Positions 15,874 through 24,117 of a stretch of 64,000 bases of DNA are shown piece after piece. The notes under the pieces are model-generated. The model was not told the origin of the DNA and did no database searches. It saw only the letters and a program-made list of their open reading frames with translations. The number at the start of each line of letters is the position of its first letter. Position 1 is the first letter of the stretch. The stretch spans positions 1 through 64,000 of the forward strand of contig JBKECP010000014.1 of assembly GCA_047974765.1 (NCBI GenBank), given 5' to 3'. Origin of the DNA: JBKECP01 sp047974765 (GTDB lineage Bacteria > Pseudomonadota > Gammaproteobacteria > Pseudomonadales > Halieaceae). A program made the position numbers and the translations under genes.

Positions 15874-16893
15874 ATGGATGAGAAACAGCACTATTTAAGA
15901 GTGTTGGATAGCCATATTCAACGCACGTTGACAGCGGAAAAAACCCCGCAGTCAAGGCAGCAGCTATCAGCGCGCCTGGCACAGCATACTCATGCCCAGC
16001 ATGCGGTGGATGATTCAATTGCCTCTTTGCTGCGGGCGCTTTGGAAAACAACTGAAGATGAATTTTTTGGTCTGAGTCCGGAAAAAATGCCTCGCGGTAC
16101 TTGGGCGTTGGCTTGCGATTATATGCTTGAGGGGCGCACTTTGCAGGAAATGCTACTGCGTGGACAGCGTATTTTCACTTTTCTGCCTCCAGGTCATAAG
16201 CGTATTTTGCTTTCGCGCCAGGGTAAACGTGCTGTGGTATCGGTTTTTGTTTATACCGGTGAGGGTGATCCCGAGCATTTTCTTATTGAGTTTTACACCA
16301 TGCTTTGGCACCGGTTGTTATGTTGGGCAGTGGATGAACCGATTTTGCTGGCAGGTGTCTGTTTTTCCCATCCCCGACCGGCTCATCACGAGGTCTGCCA
16401 GCATCTCTTTGATTGTCCGATTGAATATAACTGTGAAGTTTCCAGCTTTTCTTTTTCTGCCAGTTTGTTAAATGCTGTTGTGCGACGCAGCAAGCCGGAA
16501 CTTAAAAGCTGGTTGAAGGAAACCCCTATTGATGTTGTCAGTACTTTTGATGAGCAGGTCAGTTTGAAGTCACAGGTGCGAAGCCTGCTTTTAGATTGTC
16601 TGCGTAAGCAGAGCAGCCTGCCAACCTATGAATCTCTCTGCGACAGTCTGAATATGGGTCAGCAGACAGTGCGCCGCCAGCTTAAACTGGAAGGAGCTTC
16701 TTATCAGAGCCTCAAAGATGAGCTGTTGCGCAATGTAGTGAGTGAGTTGCTCAACGATCCGGCTCATTCCCTTGAGGATGTTGTTGGTCTGGCCGGTTAC
16801 TGTGATGTGGCGAGTCTCACCAGAGCCTGCAAACGCTGGTTTGGAATGACGCCGGGGCAATACCGGCTGATTGCAGAAACCCAGACAGTCTGA
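15874..16893 (+). CDS. AraC family transcriptional regulator (Arabinose_bd N-terminal domain)
   Basis: DNA-binding regulator of about 339 aa. The N-terminal 200 residues look like the Arabinose_bd domain of OruR/AraC-type regulators, and the C-terminus (about 220-335) has two helix-turn-helix motifs. The second, VVGLAGYCDVASLTRACKRW followed by FGMTPGQYR, is diagnostic. The start is uncertain. ATG at 15874 is chosen, but the frame is open to 15823 and a strong AAGGAGG lies at 15826. That Shine-Dalgarno is correctly spaced only for an out-of-frame GTG at 15837, which opens a 9-codon reading frame ending TAA just before 15874. The effector and targets are unknown. Confidence 0.87.
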   Translation: MDEKQHYLRVLDSHIQRTLTAEKTPQSRQQLSARLAQHTHAQHAVDDSIASLLRALWKTTEDEFFGLSPEKMPRGTWALACDYMLEGRTLQEMLLRGQRIFTFLPPGHKRILLSRQGKRAVVSVFVYTGEGDPEHFLIEFYTMLWHRLLCWAVDEPILLAGVCFSHPRPAHHEVCQHLFDCPIEYNCEVSSFSFSASLLNAVVRRSKPELKSWLKETPIDVVSTFDEQVSLKSQVRSLLLDCLRKQSSLPTYESLCDSLNMGQQTVRRQLKLEGASYQSLKDELLRNVVSELLNDPAHSLEDVVGLAGYCDVASLTRACKRWFGMTPGQYRLIAETQTV

Positions 16894-16917
16894 ATAAGGT
16901 TGTTGGGAGTGACCGTG

Positions 16918-17340
16918 TTAATCGTTGACCCTGCCGCGCAGTGCCTTGATTTGTCCCCGCCGGTTCTTGCTGTCCAGTCGGCGGCGTTTGGAGCTCAGCG
17001 ATGGTCGTGTGGGGCGGCGGGTCAGTGGTACATCTGTTGCTGCACGGATAATTTCAGCCAGTCGTTCAAGAGCGTCATTGCGATTTTTTTCCTGACTGCG
17101 ATAGCTCTGGGCTTTGAGTATCAATAAACCCTCCTTGCTGATACGCCGGTCGTTGCGTTGCAACAGTCGCTCCTTGATACCTTCGGGCAGGGAGGAGGTG
17201 GTGATATCAAAGCGCAGATGTAGAGCCGATGATACCTTATTGACGTTCTGACCTCCGGCTCCCTGGGCCCGGATAGCACTGAATTCCACTTCCTGTAATG
17301 ACAAACTCAGACCGGGTTTTATTATCAGCAAATCCTTCAT
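16918..17340 (-). CDS. arfB: ArfB-like peptidyl-tRNA hydrolase (YaeJ, ribosome rescue)
   Basis: Releases peptide from ribosomes stalled on mRNAs without a stop codon. The release-factor GGQ loop is present (RAQGAGGQNVNKVSSALHLRF, about residues 27-46). The C-terminus is a basic tail (RPTRPSLSSKRRRLDSKNRR) that in ArfB enters the empty mRNA channel. Length 140 aa matches E. coli YaeJ. The start at 17340 (MKDLLIIKPG) is preferred over one 13 codons upstream that would overlap the next gene. The hydrolase-specific helical insertion of RF1/2 (codon-recognition domain) is absent, as expected. Confidence 0.93.
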   Translation of the reverse strand: MKDLLIIKPGLSLSLQEVEFSAIRAQGAGGQNVNKVSSALHLRFDITTSSLPEGIKERLLQRNDRRISKEGLLILKAQSYRSQEKNRNDALERLAEIIRAATDVPLTRRPTRPSLSSKRRRLDSKNRRGQIKALRGRVND

Positions 17341-17359
17341 TGGTGAGGTAACACGGGTA

Positions 17360-18052
17360 TTACAGCCGCTCTGCAGCATATTCTAGATAAGGCAGCATAT
17401 CGAATCTCACGTCAGCGGCCAGCCCCTTGCCGCCGGGTTTGCCATCGGCACCCAGGCTCCACAAGGTGAAAGGTGTTTTGGCACCGGCAAATTCCGGCCC
17501 TTCATACTGATAAGCCTGTCCCCAGGGATCTTGTGGCAAAGTACCGAGATAGGCTTTGTCGGGATATTTTCGGATCAGGAGGCCGTTTGTGGGTTTTGAC
17601 ACCAGTGCCTGCAGGCCTTGCTCCGTAGTGGGATAGTAGGATTGTGTACTGTAGTAGCGCTCTAGTGCATCACTTAGGTGATACATGTCTTTCATCAGTT
17701 GGCGATAAGATGCTCTGCTGTTGTTATCAAGCACAATGCCAAATTGTTGTTCAAGGGAATCTTCTGGTGAATCAGAACAGAAAACGGCCTGATCCTGGCT
17801 TGATACCGTCATATAAAGACGGCTATCTCTATAGATAAAACGCCGGATGCCACCCGGTTTTCCCCAAGAGTCAAATGTGCGATAAGTGCCACACACAATA
17901 TGATTGCCATACTGTTTAGTGCCAAGCAGTTGATAATCCTCGCCCTGATTGTCAAGTGCCTGGGAAATGGCCTTGTCGGCATCGTGCACGATATTGACAC
18001 AACCTCCCAGCAGAAGCAGTGTGGCAAGGCCAAGAGTAAATGCTGACTTCAT
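17360..18052 (-). CDS. Lipoprotein with a C-terminal GspG-like pseudopilin domain
   Basis: A 230-aa protein with a lipobox (LLLGGC, Cys at about 18), so it is lipid-anchored. The middle part is unrecognised. The last 90 residues copy the major pseudopilin core of type II secretion: helix DALERYYSTQSYYPTTEQGL followed by ALVSKPTN, YLGTLPQDPWGQAYQYEGP and LWSLGADGKPGG. True GspG has an N-terminal prepilin cleavage site and membrane helix; both are missing here, replaced by the lipoprotein signal. It is therefore not a normal pseudopilin. No other secretion genes are nearby. It sits 19 bp upstream of arfB on the same strand. Confidence 0.8.
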   Translation of the reverse strand: MKSAFTLGLATLLLLGGCVNIVHDADKAISQALDNQGEDYQLLGTKQYGNHIVCGTYRTFDSWGKPGGIRRFIYRDSRLYMTVSSQDQAVFCSDSPEDSLEQQFGIVLDNNSRASYRQLMKDMYHLSDALERYYSTQSYYPTTEQGLQALVSKPTNGLLIRKYPDKAYLGTLPQDPWGQAYQYEGPEFAGAKTPFTLWSLGADGKPGGKGLAADVRFDMLPYLEYAAERL

Positions 18053-18136
18053 CGATAAAACTCCAAAGTAGTAGGGTCCAAAGAGGTTGTGTGTCCGAGA
18101 TCATTAAAACACCCCCTGTGCGGGTTGACGTTTGAC

Positions 18137-18583
18137 TTAATCAGCAAATTCCCGTCCAGCCTTAAGTAAGCGGGTGGCCAGCTGGACTTCTTTCAGAAAC
18201 AGTAACAAAGCAATAATTAACAACATCATTGCCATAATAAACATAACAACCAGCGCTTCTGCCAGATGGATATCCCAGAAATCACTGATGAACAGGCCAA
18301 CAACAACCAGACAAACCATTAATCCTGAAGCTGTACACATACCAATTGACCAATTGATAATTTTGACCCGGCGCCAGAGAGTGTGCAGTTCGTTGCGGGT
18401 CATTGACAGACGGGGTTCTTCGACCACCGTGTTGATGCGCAGTTCAATAATGCGGGCCCGGTCGATAATTCGACCCAGACGGCCGGACATGACATTCAGA
18501 AAACCGGCAATACCGGCCAGTAAAAAGACTGGTGCAACAGCCAACGCAATAACGCCGGCAAGGACTTCAGATGAGTTGTCCAA
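18137..18583 (-). CDS. DUF2721 membrane protein
   Basis: A 148-aa inner-membrane protein with three predicted helices (about residues 8-30, 78-103 and 106-128) and a basic cytoplasmic loop containing SGRLGRIIDRARIIE, the DUF2721 signature. Its function is not known for the family. It is followed by the GspG-like lipoprotein gene on the same strand 84 bp later, possibly one transcript. Confidence 0.82.
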   Translation of the reverse strand: MDNSSEVLAGVIALAVAPVFLLAGIAGFLNVMSGRLGRIIDRARIIELRINTVVEEPRLSMTRNELHTLWRRVKIINWSIGMCTASGLMVCLVVVGLFISDFWDIHLAEALVVMFIMAMMLLIIALLLFLKEVQLATRLLKAGREFAD

Positions 18584-18697
18584 GTATTCAAAGCCTCAAA
18601 GCAGTATCTGATGAACAAGCTGCCTGGGCAGCCCAACAGGTAATTATAGACATACAGGCGGACAGCCCCAAGCACTGCCGTCAAATGAAGGTGTTAT

Positions 18698-18931
18698 TCA
18701 GGCGGTGGGGCCGGGCAGGGTGGAGCAGAATTTGCAGCTTGATTTGACCGCCCAGCAACCGGCGCGGTGGGAGGCTTCGTCGAGTGTGCGAAATTCACAG
18801 GCCCGCAGGCTGTGACTTTGCAGAAGCCGACACAATACTTCCAGAGGTATTTCCAGCTGCACAGTAGATGATACCTGGGTTGTAGCGGTTTGGCCGGAAG
18901 CGGTTTCAGCAGCGAATCTGAATATCTGCAT
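18698..18931 (-). CDS. Small cysteine-containing protein of unknown function
   Basis: A 77-aa protein that I do not recognise. Its second half carries five cysteines, ending in CWAVKSSCKFCSTLPG, which could bind metal or an Fe-S cluster, though the spacing matches no known motif. It overlaps the end of the upstream gene by 26 bp, so translation is probably coupled. The Fur-like box before that gene suggests iron-responsive expression of the pair. Confidence 0.55.
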   Translation of the reverse strand: MQIFRFAAETASGQTATTQVSSTVQLEIPLEVLCRLLQSHSLRACEFRTLDEASHRAGCWAVKSSCKFCSTLPGPTA

Positions 18932-19343
18932 GTTGTATTCTCCGGCGGCTGGCAGAGGCGTTCATCCCTGCCAGATGGTGGCAGGCGCTGTGAATGGTTT
19001 CTACTGTATCACTGGGAGAATGCAGTTCCCGCAAACGCTGAATGGCACTGTCGATAACATCGGCTACCAGATCTTCCGCTCCCTGGTGGCGCAACAGGCG
19101 GGCCAGCAAAAGGGCGCTGTGGCTGTAACGTACAACAGCATGCAGACAGGGACCCGGTTTGGTGGACAGAAGCAGATCAGCAGTTTCCAGGGCGCACCCT
19201 GCATGACGAATGGCCAGGCTGCCCCGTTTCTGTTGTTCCAGCCGGATACCTTGTTCGTAAGATTGTCGCCAGACCTGTAAAGCGGTTGATGGGTCTGCAC
19301 TCAAGCGCGCGCGATGGCGTACACAAAGAAAACGCATTTTCAT
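18906..19343 (-). CDS. Unknown helical protein, probably iron-regulated
   Basis: A 145-aa, mostly alpha-helical soluble protein. Stretches such as GSLAIRHAGCALETADLLL and AVVRYSHSALLLARLLRHQG look like a TPR-like helical bundle. I do not recognise a family. It is faintly reminiscent of the unnamed gene in the Pseudomonas iron-starvation fumC-sodA operon, but that is a weak recollection and no fumC or sodA is present. The ATG at 19343 has GAGG about 12 nt upstream. A Fur-like box begins 36 bp before the start. Confidence 0.6.
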   Translation of the reverse strand: MKMRFLCVRHRARLSADPSTALQVWRQSYEQGIRLEQQKRGSLAIRHAGCALETADLLLSTKPGPCLHAVVRYSHSALLLARLLRHQGAEDLVADVIDSAIQRLRELHSPSDTVETIHSACHHLAGMNASASRRRIQHADIQIRC

Positions 19344-19378
19344 GATTGCTGCCTCAAATCATAGCCTGCAACTACGAT

Positions 19379-19397
19379 AATGAGAATGGTTCGTATT
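19379..19397. promoter_or_regulatory. Fur-box-like palindrome
   Basis: aatgagaatggttcgtatt approximates the 19-bp palindrome AATGAGAATnATTCTCATT, with the left arm perfect and most of the right arm kept; gataat directly upstream adds a third hexamer. It lies in the promoter of the minus-strand pair. The remaining gap to the aidB-like gene (19398-19715) is AT-rich with no other recognisable element. Confidence 0.6.
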
Positions 19398-19715
19398 TTC
19401 AATAAAAAAGTTAAAAGAATTGGGATACCTCTTTCTGTGTTTTCACTGTTTGATTTGCCAGGGTATGACTTGTTATTACAACGTTGGTGAATATGTCTGT
19501 GTAGCGTGTGTTATTGACTTAAGTATCGACAGGTATGATAGCGGTAGCTGGAAACCTGATGAGTCGGGTGTTCGGGTGTAAAGCACATATTGGGTAAAGT
19601 GTTTTTGTCTTTATGTCGGGCTAATACGGTGTGGTTTTACTCCGTCGTTCTGTGACCAGCCGTGTTAGTATTTTTGTCCCTGTATGATGTATTTGAACAA
19701 AGAGGAGTTATAACA

Positions 19716-21404
19716 ATGAGCACGCCAATACTGCCTCTTGATGTGGATCACCTGGCCGACACTCATACCGTTTTTAATCAGCCGCCACCTCTGGAGGGTT
19801 ATAACAGCTACCGTTATGACAGCGCGCTGAATGAGGGCGTTATACGCTGTGGTGCCAGCTGGGCTCAGGATGGGCTGCTTGCCCATGGTGAGCGTTGTGG
19901 CAGTGCTGAGGTGTACGAATGGGGTTTTTTGGCCAATGAAGTCAAACCGCGCTTTGAGTCCCATGATCGACAGGGTTTTCGGATTGATACAGTCAAATAC
20001 CATGAGGCCTACCACCGCCTGATGGCTCTCGGCCTTGAGAGCGGTCTGCACAGCGCACCCTGGAGTGATCCGGGTGAGGGTGCTCATGTGGCTCGTGCAG
20101 CTCAATATTTATTACAGGCACAAGTTGAGTCGGGACATGGCTGTCCGCTGACGATGACATTTGCTTCGGTGCCAACATTGCGTATGGCACCGGATCTTGC
20201 CGATCAGTGGCTGCCCAAGGTACTGACCAGGGCTTATGATCCGCGCAACATACCCCATACCCAAAAGCGGGCACTGACTATCGGTATGGGCATGACCGAG
20301 AAGCAGGGCGGATCAGATGTGCGCGCCAATACCTCGGTGGCACATCCGGTTGGCGGAACTGGCCCGGGGCGGGCCTATGCCTTAACGGGGCACAAGTGGT
20401 TTACATCAGCCCCCATGTGTGATGGCTTTTTGATGCTGGCGCAGTCAGCAGGTGGCCTCAGCTGCTTTTTGGTGCCGCGTTGGCGCGAGGATGGCAGTAA
20501 AAACCAGGTGCAGGTGCAACGTTTGAAGAACAAGGTTGGCAACGTGGCCAATGCCTCTTCAGAAATTGAAATGCGCGGCGCACTTGGCTGGATGGTCGGT
20601 GAGGAAGGGCGGGGAGTATCCGCGATTATCGAGATGGTCTCCATGACCCGCTTTGACTGTATGATCGGTTCCAGTGCCGCCCAGCGGCAGGCGATAGCAC
20701 AGGCGGTTAATCATGCTGCTGGTCGTGGCGTCTTTGGTAAGCTGCTCATCGACCAGCCACTGATGCGTAATGTATTGGCCGATATGCAGCTTGAATACGA
20801 AGGTGCTATTGCCATGACATTGCGCATGGCCCAGGCACTGGATCGCAGTATGTCACCTGTCGGGAATGAAGCAGAACAACAGCTGTTGCGGTTGGGACTG
20901 CCAACGGGCAAATACTGGATTTGTAAGCGCACCCCCTTTCTTGTTTATGAAGCAATGGAGTGTATGGGTGGCAACAGTGTGACAGAAGACTTTATTATGG
21001 CCCGACTTTATCGTGATGCCCCCATCAATGCGATCTGGGAGGGCTCTGGTAATGTTCAGGCGCTGGATGTGCTGCGGGCAATTGATCGGGAACCGCAGAT
21101 AATGGATGCCTGGTTTGCTGAGCTGGCCTATGCGCGAGGCGCCGATAGTTGTCTGGATGCAGCGGTAGACAGCTTGCAGGTTCTGCTCAATCAACACAGT
21201 AAACGGGAGCTCAATGCTCGCCGCATCACTGATCTTTTGGCTCTGAGCATGCAGGCTGCCCTGTTGGTGAATTTTGGTAATGCAACGGTGGCAAAGACCT
21301 TTATCGCCTCGCGCCTGAGTGGTGGCAGCCACTGTAATTATGGAACTTTGGTGGCTGATACGGATCTGTCTGCCATACTGGATCGTGCGAATCCACTGGC
21401 ATAA
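19716..21404 (+). CDS. aidB: Acyl-CoA dehydrogenase of the AidB type
   Basis: FAD-dependent acyl-CoA dehydrogenase family protein, 562 aa, the length of AidB rather than of short-chain dehydrogenases. Features are the AidB N-terminus with PPLEGYNSYRYD, the flavin-binding stretch MGMTEKQGGSDVRANTS, and HKWFTSAPMCDGFL. MTRFDCMIGSSAAQRQA and the C-terminal YEAMECMGGNSVTEDF, DAPINAIWEGSGNVQALDVLR follow. E. coli AidB binds DNA and is part of the alkylation response; its metabolic activity is weak. The start at 19716 follows AGAGGAG by 8 nt; an upstream in-frame codon at 19662 has no such site. No Ada box is obvious. Confidence 0.88.
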   Translation: MSTPILPLDVDHLADTHTVFNQPPPLEGYNSYRYDSALNEGVIRCGASWAQDGLLAHGERCGSAEVYEWGFLANEVKPRFESHDRQGFRIDTVKYHEAYHRLMALGLESGLHSAPWSDPGEGAHVARAAQYLLQAQVESGHGCPLTMTFASVPTLRMAPDLADQWLPKVLTRAYDPRNIPHTQKRALTIGMGMTEKQGGSDVRANTSVAHPVGGTGPGRAYALTGHKWFTSAPMCDGFLMLAQSAGGLSCFLVPRWREDGSKNQVQVQRLKNKVGNVANASSEIEMRGALGWMVGEEGRGVSAIIEMVSMTRFDCMIGSSAAQRQAIAQAVNHAAGRGVFGKLLIDQPLMRNVLADMQLEYEGAIAMTLRMAQALDRSMSPVGNEAEQQLLRLGLPTGKYWICKRTPFLVYEAMECMGGNSVTEDFIMARLYRDAPINAIWEGSGNVQALDVLRAIDREPQIMDAWFAELAYARGADSCLDAAVDSLQVLLNQHSKRELNARRITDLLALSMQAALLVNFGNATVAKTFIASRLSGGSHCNYGTLVADTDLSAILDRANPLA

Positions 21405-21533
21405 GCGCTGGCGCGCACCTTGCTATTTGGAATATTCTTGTGGCCACCCCGGCATAACAGAAAACCGGCGGTGGTATATCGGGCCCGTGCACTGGCCCGT
21501 TTTTATTGGACTGACAAGCTCTGGGAGCACAAT

Positions 21534-21872
21534 ATGGCTGGCAAGTTTGAACTCAAGCAAGGCGATAGTGGTAAATTCAGTTTTAATTTGAAATCAGGCA
21601 ATGGTCAGGTGATTCTCACCAGCCAGCCTTATGAAGCCAGGGCCAGTGCTGTGGCGGGAATTGAATCGGTGCGCAAAAACTCACAGGATGATGGCCGCTT
21701 TGTTCGCAAGGAGGCGACTGATGGTTCGCCCTTTTTTGTGTTGACGGCGACAAATGGCCAGACTATCGGTAAAAGTCAGATGTACAGCAGTGAAAGTGCC
21801 ATGGAAAATGGTATCGAATCAGTCAAAAGCAATGCACCCGATGCTCAGGTGGTTGATACGAGTGCGCAGTAA
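21534..21872 (+). CDS. YegP family protein (two DUF1508 repeats)
   Basis: A 112-aa small soluble protein made of two DUF1508 repeats. The first is KFELKQGDSGKFSFNLKSGN followed by GQVILTSQPYEARASAVAGI, the second FFVLTATNGQTIGKSQMYSS followed by ESAMENGIESVK. The family is widespread with no firmly assigned function. The ATG at 21534 has GGGAG 7 nt upstream; the frame is open further up to 21420 without support. It precedes the protease cassette on the same strand. Confidence 0.88.
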   Translation: MAGKFELKQGDSGKFSFNLKSGNGQVILTSQPYEARASAVAGIESVRKNSQDDGRFVRKEATDGSPFFVLTATNGQTIGKSQMYSSESAMENGIESVKSNAPDAQVVDTSAQ

Positions 21873-21890
21873 ATCCTTCTGTAGACTAAA

Positions 21891-21926
21891 CCCCTGTCAG
21901 TACTTCAATCGAAGTGCTGACAGGGG
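21891..21926 (+). promoter_or_regulatory. Strong hairpin covering the Shine-Dalgarno of the protease gene
   Basis: cccctgtcagtacttc and gaagtgctgacagggg pair over 16 bp with one G-T wobble and a 4-nt loop. The 3' arm contains CAGGGG, the only Shine-Dalgarno-like sequence before the ATG at 21934. No T tract follows, so translation control or attenuation is more likely than simple termination. Confidence 0.65.
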
Positions 21927-21933
21927 CGGCAAT

Positions 21934-22584
21934 ATGGGTGGCAGGAAGTATCGTGTGACAGTTATGCTGCTGGCGGTGCTGCCACTGGCCGGTTGCAGTT
22001 TGTTTGCCAGCCAGCGCAACGACAGCACCCAGGTGGCCTCATGTCCGCCAGTAATACTGCAGGAGTGTCCGGCCTGCGAGGCAAAAGCCTGTCCGGCTGG
22101 CCCTGTGGTTGAGCGAATCATCGAAAAGCCGGTGATGGTACCCACACCTGTAGCCGCAACGGCTGGTGAGCTTAATCTGCCTGTTATTGGTGCTGTTGAA
22201 TGGGTAACGCTCGAACCGCCGGGTCTGAAAGTGGAAGGGCAGGTGGATACCGGCCTGGATCTGACCATGCTTTATGCTGATGAACTGCAACGCCTGGAAA
22301 AAGACGGCAAACGTTACCTGCGTTTTAGTCTGAAAAACCCTGAAAGCGATACACTCATCAGCACGGAGAGTGAAGTGCTGCGCACGATTAAAGTCAGAAA
22401 AGGCGATAGTCTTGTCGATTCGCGTTTTATCGTGCGGCTGTGGGTGAGTGTCGGTGAAGAGCGCTCCCTGATTGATGTCAGCGTCAGCAAACGGAGCGAC
22501 TCTGATTACACGCTGTTGCTGGGGCGTAATTTCCTGACTGACGTAGCTATTGTTGATGTCAGTCGAAATCATCTACTGGATTGA
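21934..22584 (+). CDS. Lipoprotein retropepsin-like protease (PF05618, 'ATP-dependent zinc protease' family)
   Basis: A 216-aa protein with a lipobox (LPLAGC, Cys about 23) and a Cys/Pro-rich linker (CPPVILQECPACEAKACP). Residues 85-216 form the PF05618 domain. The name 'zinc protease' is historical. The fold is retropepsin-like with the aspartic motif DTG, visible as GQVDTGLDLTMLYA (about residue 104), and LLLGRNFLTDVAIVDV near the end. It is the first gene of a tight four-gene cassette (10 bp, then two 4-bp overlaps) with a 7TM transglutaminase-like protein, an ATP-grasp ligase and an EEP nuclease. Role unknown; links to osmotic tolerance are reported for relatives, as I recall. Confidence 0.82.
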   Translation: MGGRKYRVTVMLLAVLPLAGCSLFASQRNDSTQVASCPPVILQECPACEAKACPAGPVVERIIEKPVMVPTPVAATAGELNLPVIGAVEWVTLEPPGLKVEGQVDTGLDLTMLYADELQRLEKDGKRYLRFSLKNPESDTLISTESEVLRTIKVRKGDSLVDSRFIVRLWVSVGEERSLIDVSVSKRSDSDYTLLLGRNFLTDVAIVDVSRNHLLD

Positions 22585-22593
22585 GAACTGATC

Positions 22594-24117
22594 ATGCTGG
22601 CTTCCCGTGTGAAAATCGGGCTGGTTGCTTCGCTCCTGATTGCCTTTGGAGTGGGGCTGACCTTGTACAAAGTGGCTTACCTGGGGTTGCCACTGTTTCC
22701 GGGTGAATCCCGGGAAGTCTGGACTATCGAGTCAAAAATCAGCTTTAAGCCTGCTGCCGGGCCGGTTGAGGTCAGTCTTGATATGCCACTGACGCTGGGG
22801 GGCTGGGTGCTGCTTGATGAGCATTTTGCCTCCTCGGGTTTTGGCTTCACTATTGATGAGTCAGGCCAGGGCAGAGAGGCGCGCTGGACCCGTCAGAGTA
22901 TTGATTACCCGACAACCCTTTACTATAAAATCCAGGCTTATCGTGCCCGTCAGGATTCACTGCCGGATTATCCCGTAGTGGAACAGGAAAAGCCCCGTCT
23001 ACAGGCGGATCAGCTGGCGGCGATGGAGCGGGTGGTGGAACTGCTGCAAAAAAGCTCGGCAGACACCCAAAGCCTGGTGCGATTGATGATTCAGCAACTC
23101 AATCTTGAACAGGCTAATCCCGATGCTGCTTTTTTAGTGGACAGTTACAGTGGTTCTATTGAATCACTAATGCTGGACGTTCTCGCTTTTGCCGGGATTC
23201 CAGCCCACCGGCTGCGCGGTATTCATTTGCAGGATGGCCGTCGTCGACAGACGCTGGCAAGCATGCTGGAAGTACACGATGGCAAGCGCTGGTTGCTATT
23301 TGACCCCCAAACGGGCGAGACGGGACTGCCGGATGATTTTTTTGTCTGGCAGCGCGGTCCCGGTGCCGCTCTGAGTGTGGTTGGCGGGCGTGATTCACGC
23401 CTGGAATTTGCATTGCTTAGCAATAGCCTGCCAGCCAATACGGTGGTCACTATGGAAGAGGAAAGTGAAAATTTCGCACTGCTTGATTTTTCCATTTACG
23501 CACTGCCAGTAGAGCAACAGGGTATCTTCAAGGGCTTGTTACTGATTCCGGTAGCGACCTTTGTGGTTGTGTTGTTGCGCATCCTGGTGGGCATTAAAAC
23601 CTCGGGCACGTTTATGCCGGTATTGATTGCCATTGCTTTTTTACAAACCACCCTCTCTGTGGGCCTGGTGATCTTTTTGTCATTGGTCAGTGTGGGCTTG
23701 TGGATACGGTCCTGGTTGTCTCATCTCAATCTGCTGCTGGTGGCCCGGGTGTCGGCGGTAGTGATTGTGGTGATTTTGCTGATGGCGCTACTGGCTGTTA
23801 TCAGTTACAAGCTGGGTCTGGATCAGGCACTGACAGTGACGTTCTTTCCGGCAATTATTTTGTCCTGGACGGTTGAGCGTATGTCTATCCTGTGGGAGGA
23901 AGAGGGCGGTCGTGAAGTCCTGATGCAGGGCAGTGGCAGTTTGCTGGTGGCAATACTGGCGTATCTGGTGATGTCTGTTTCACTGGTTGAACACCTGACA
24001 TTCAATTTCCCGGAATTATTGATCAGTTTGCTCGGTGTGGTGCTGTTGTGTGGCAAGTACACAGGTTATCGCCTGTCTGAGCTTTATCGTTTCCGCGATA
24101 TGGTAAAACCCCAGTGA
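22594..24117 (+). CDS. Inactive transglutaminase fused to seven transmembrane helices
   Basis: A 507-aa inner-membrane protein. A single N-terminal helix (residues 8-28) precedes a periplasmic transglutaminase-like domain (about 60-290), then a block of about seven helices (from residue 312 to the end, e.g. LLIPVATFVVVLLRILVGI). This is the 'inactive transglutaminase / 7TM' architecture. In the periplasmic domain SLMLDVLAFAGIPAHRLRG occupies the place of the catalytic Cys helix, with no Cys present, supporting 'inactive'. Relatives occur next to an ATP-grasp ligase and a retropepsin-like protease, as here. The biochemical role is unknown. Confidence 0.87.
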   Translation: MLASRVKIGLVASLLIAFGVGLTLYKVAYLGLPLFPGESREVWTIESKISFKPAAGPVEVSLDMPLTLGGWVLLDEHFASSGFGFTIDESGQGREARWTRQSIDYPTTLYYKIQAYRARQDSLPDYPVVEQEKPRLQADQLAAMERVVELLQKSSADTQSLVRLMIQQLNLEQANPDAAFLVDSYSGSIESLMLDVLAFAGIPAHRLRGIHLQDGRRRQTLASMLEVHDGKRWLLFDPQTGETGLPDDFFVWQRGPGAALSVVGGRDSRLEFALLSNSLPANTVVTMEEESENFALLDFSIYALPVEQQGIFKGLLLIPVATFVVVLLRILVGIKTSGTFMPVLIAIAFLQTTLSVGLVIFLSLVSVGLWIRSWLSHLNLLLVARVSAVVIVVILLMALLAVISYKLGLDQALTVTFFPAIILSWTVERMSILWEEEGGREVLMQGSGSLLVAILAYLVMSVSLVEHLTFNFPELLISLLGVVLLCGKYTGYRLSELYRFRDMVKPQ

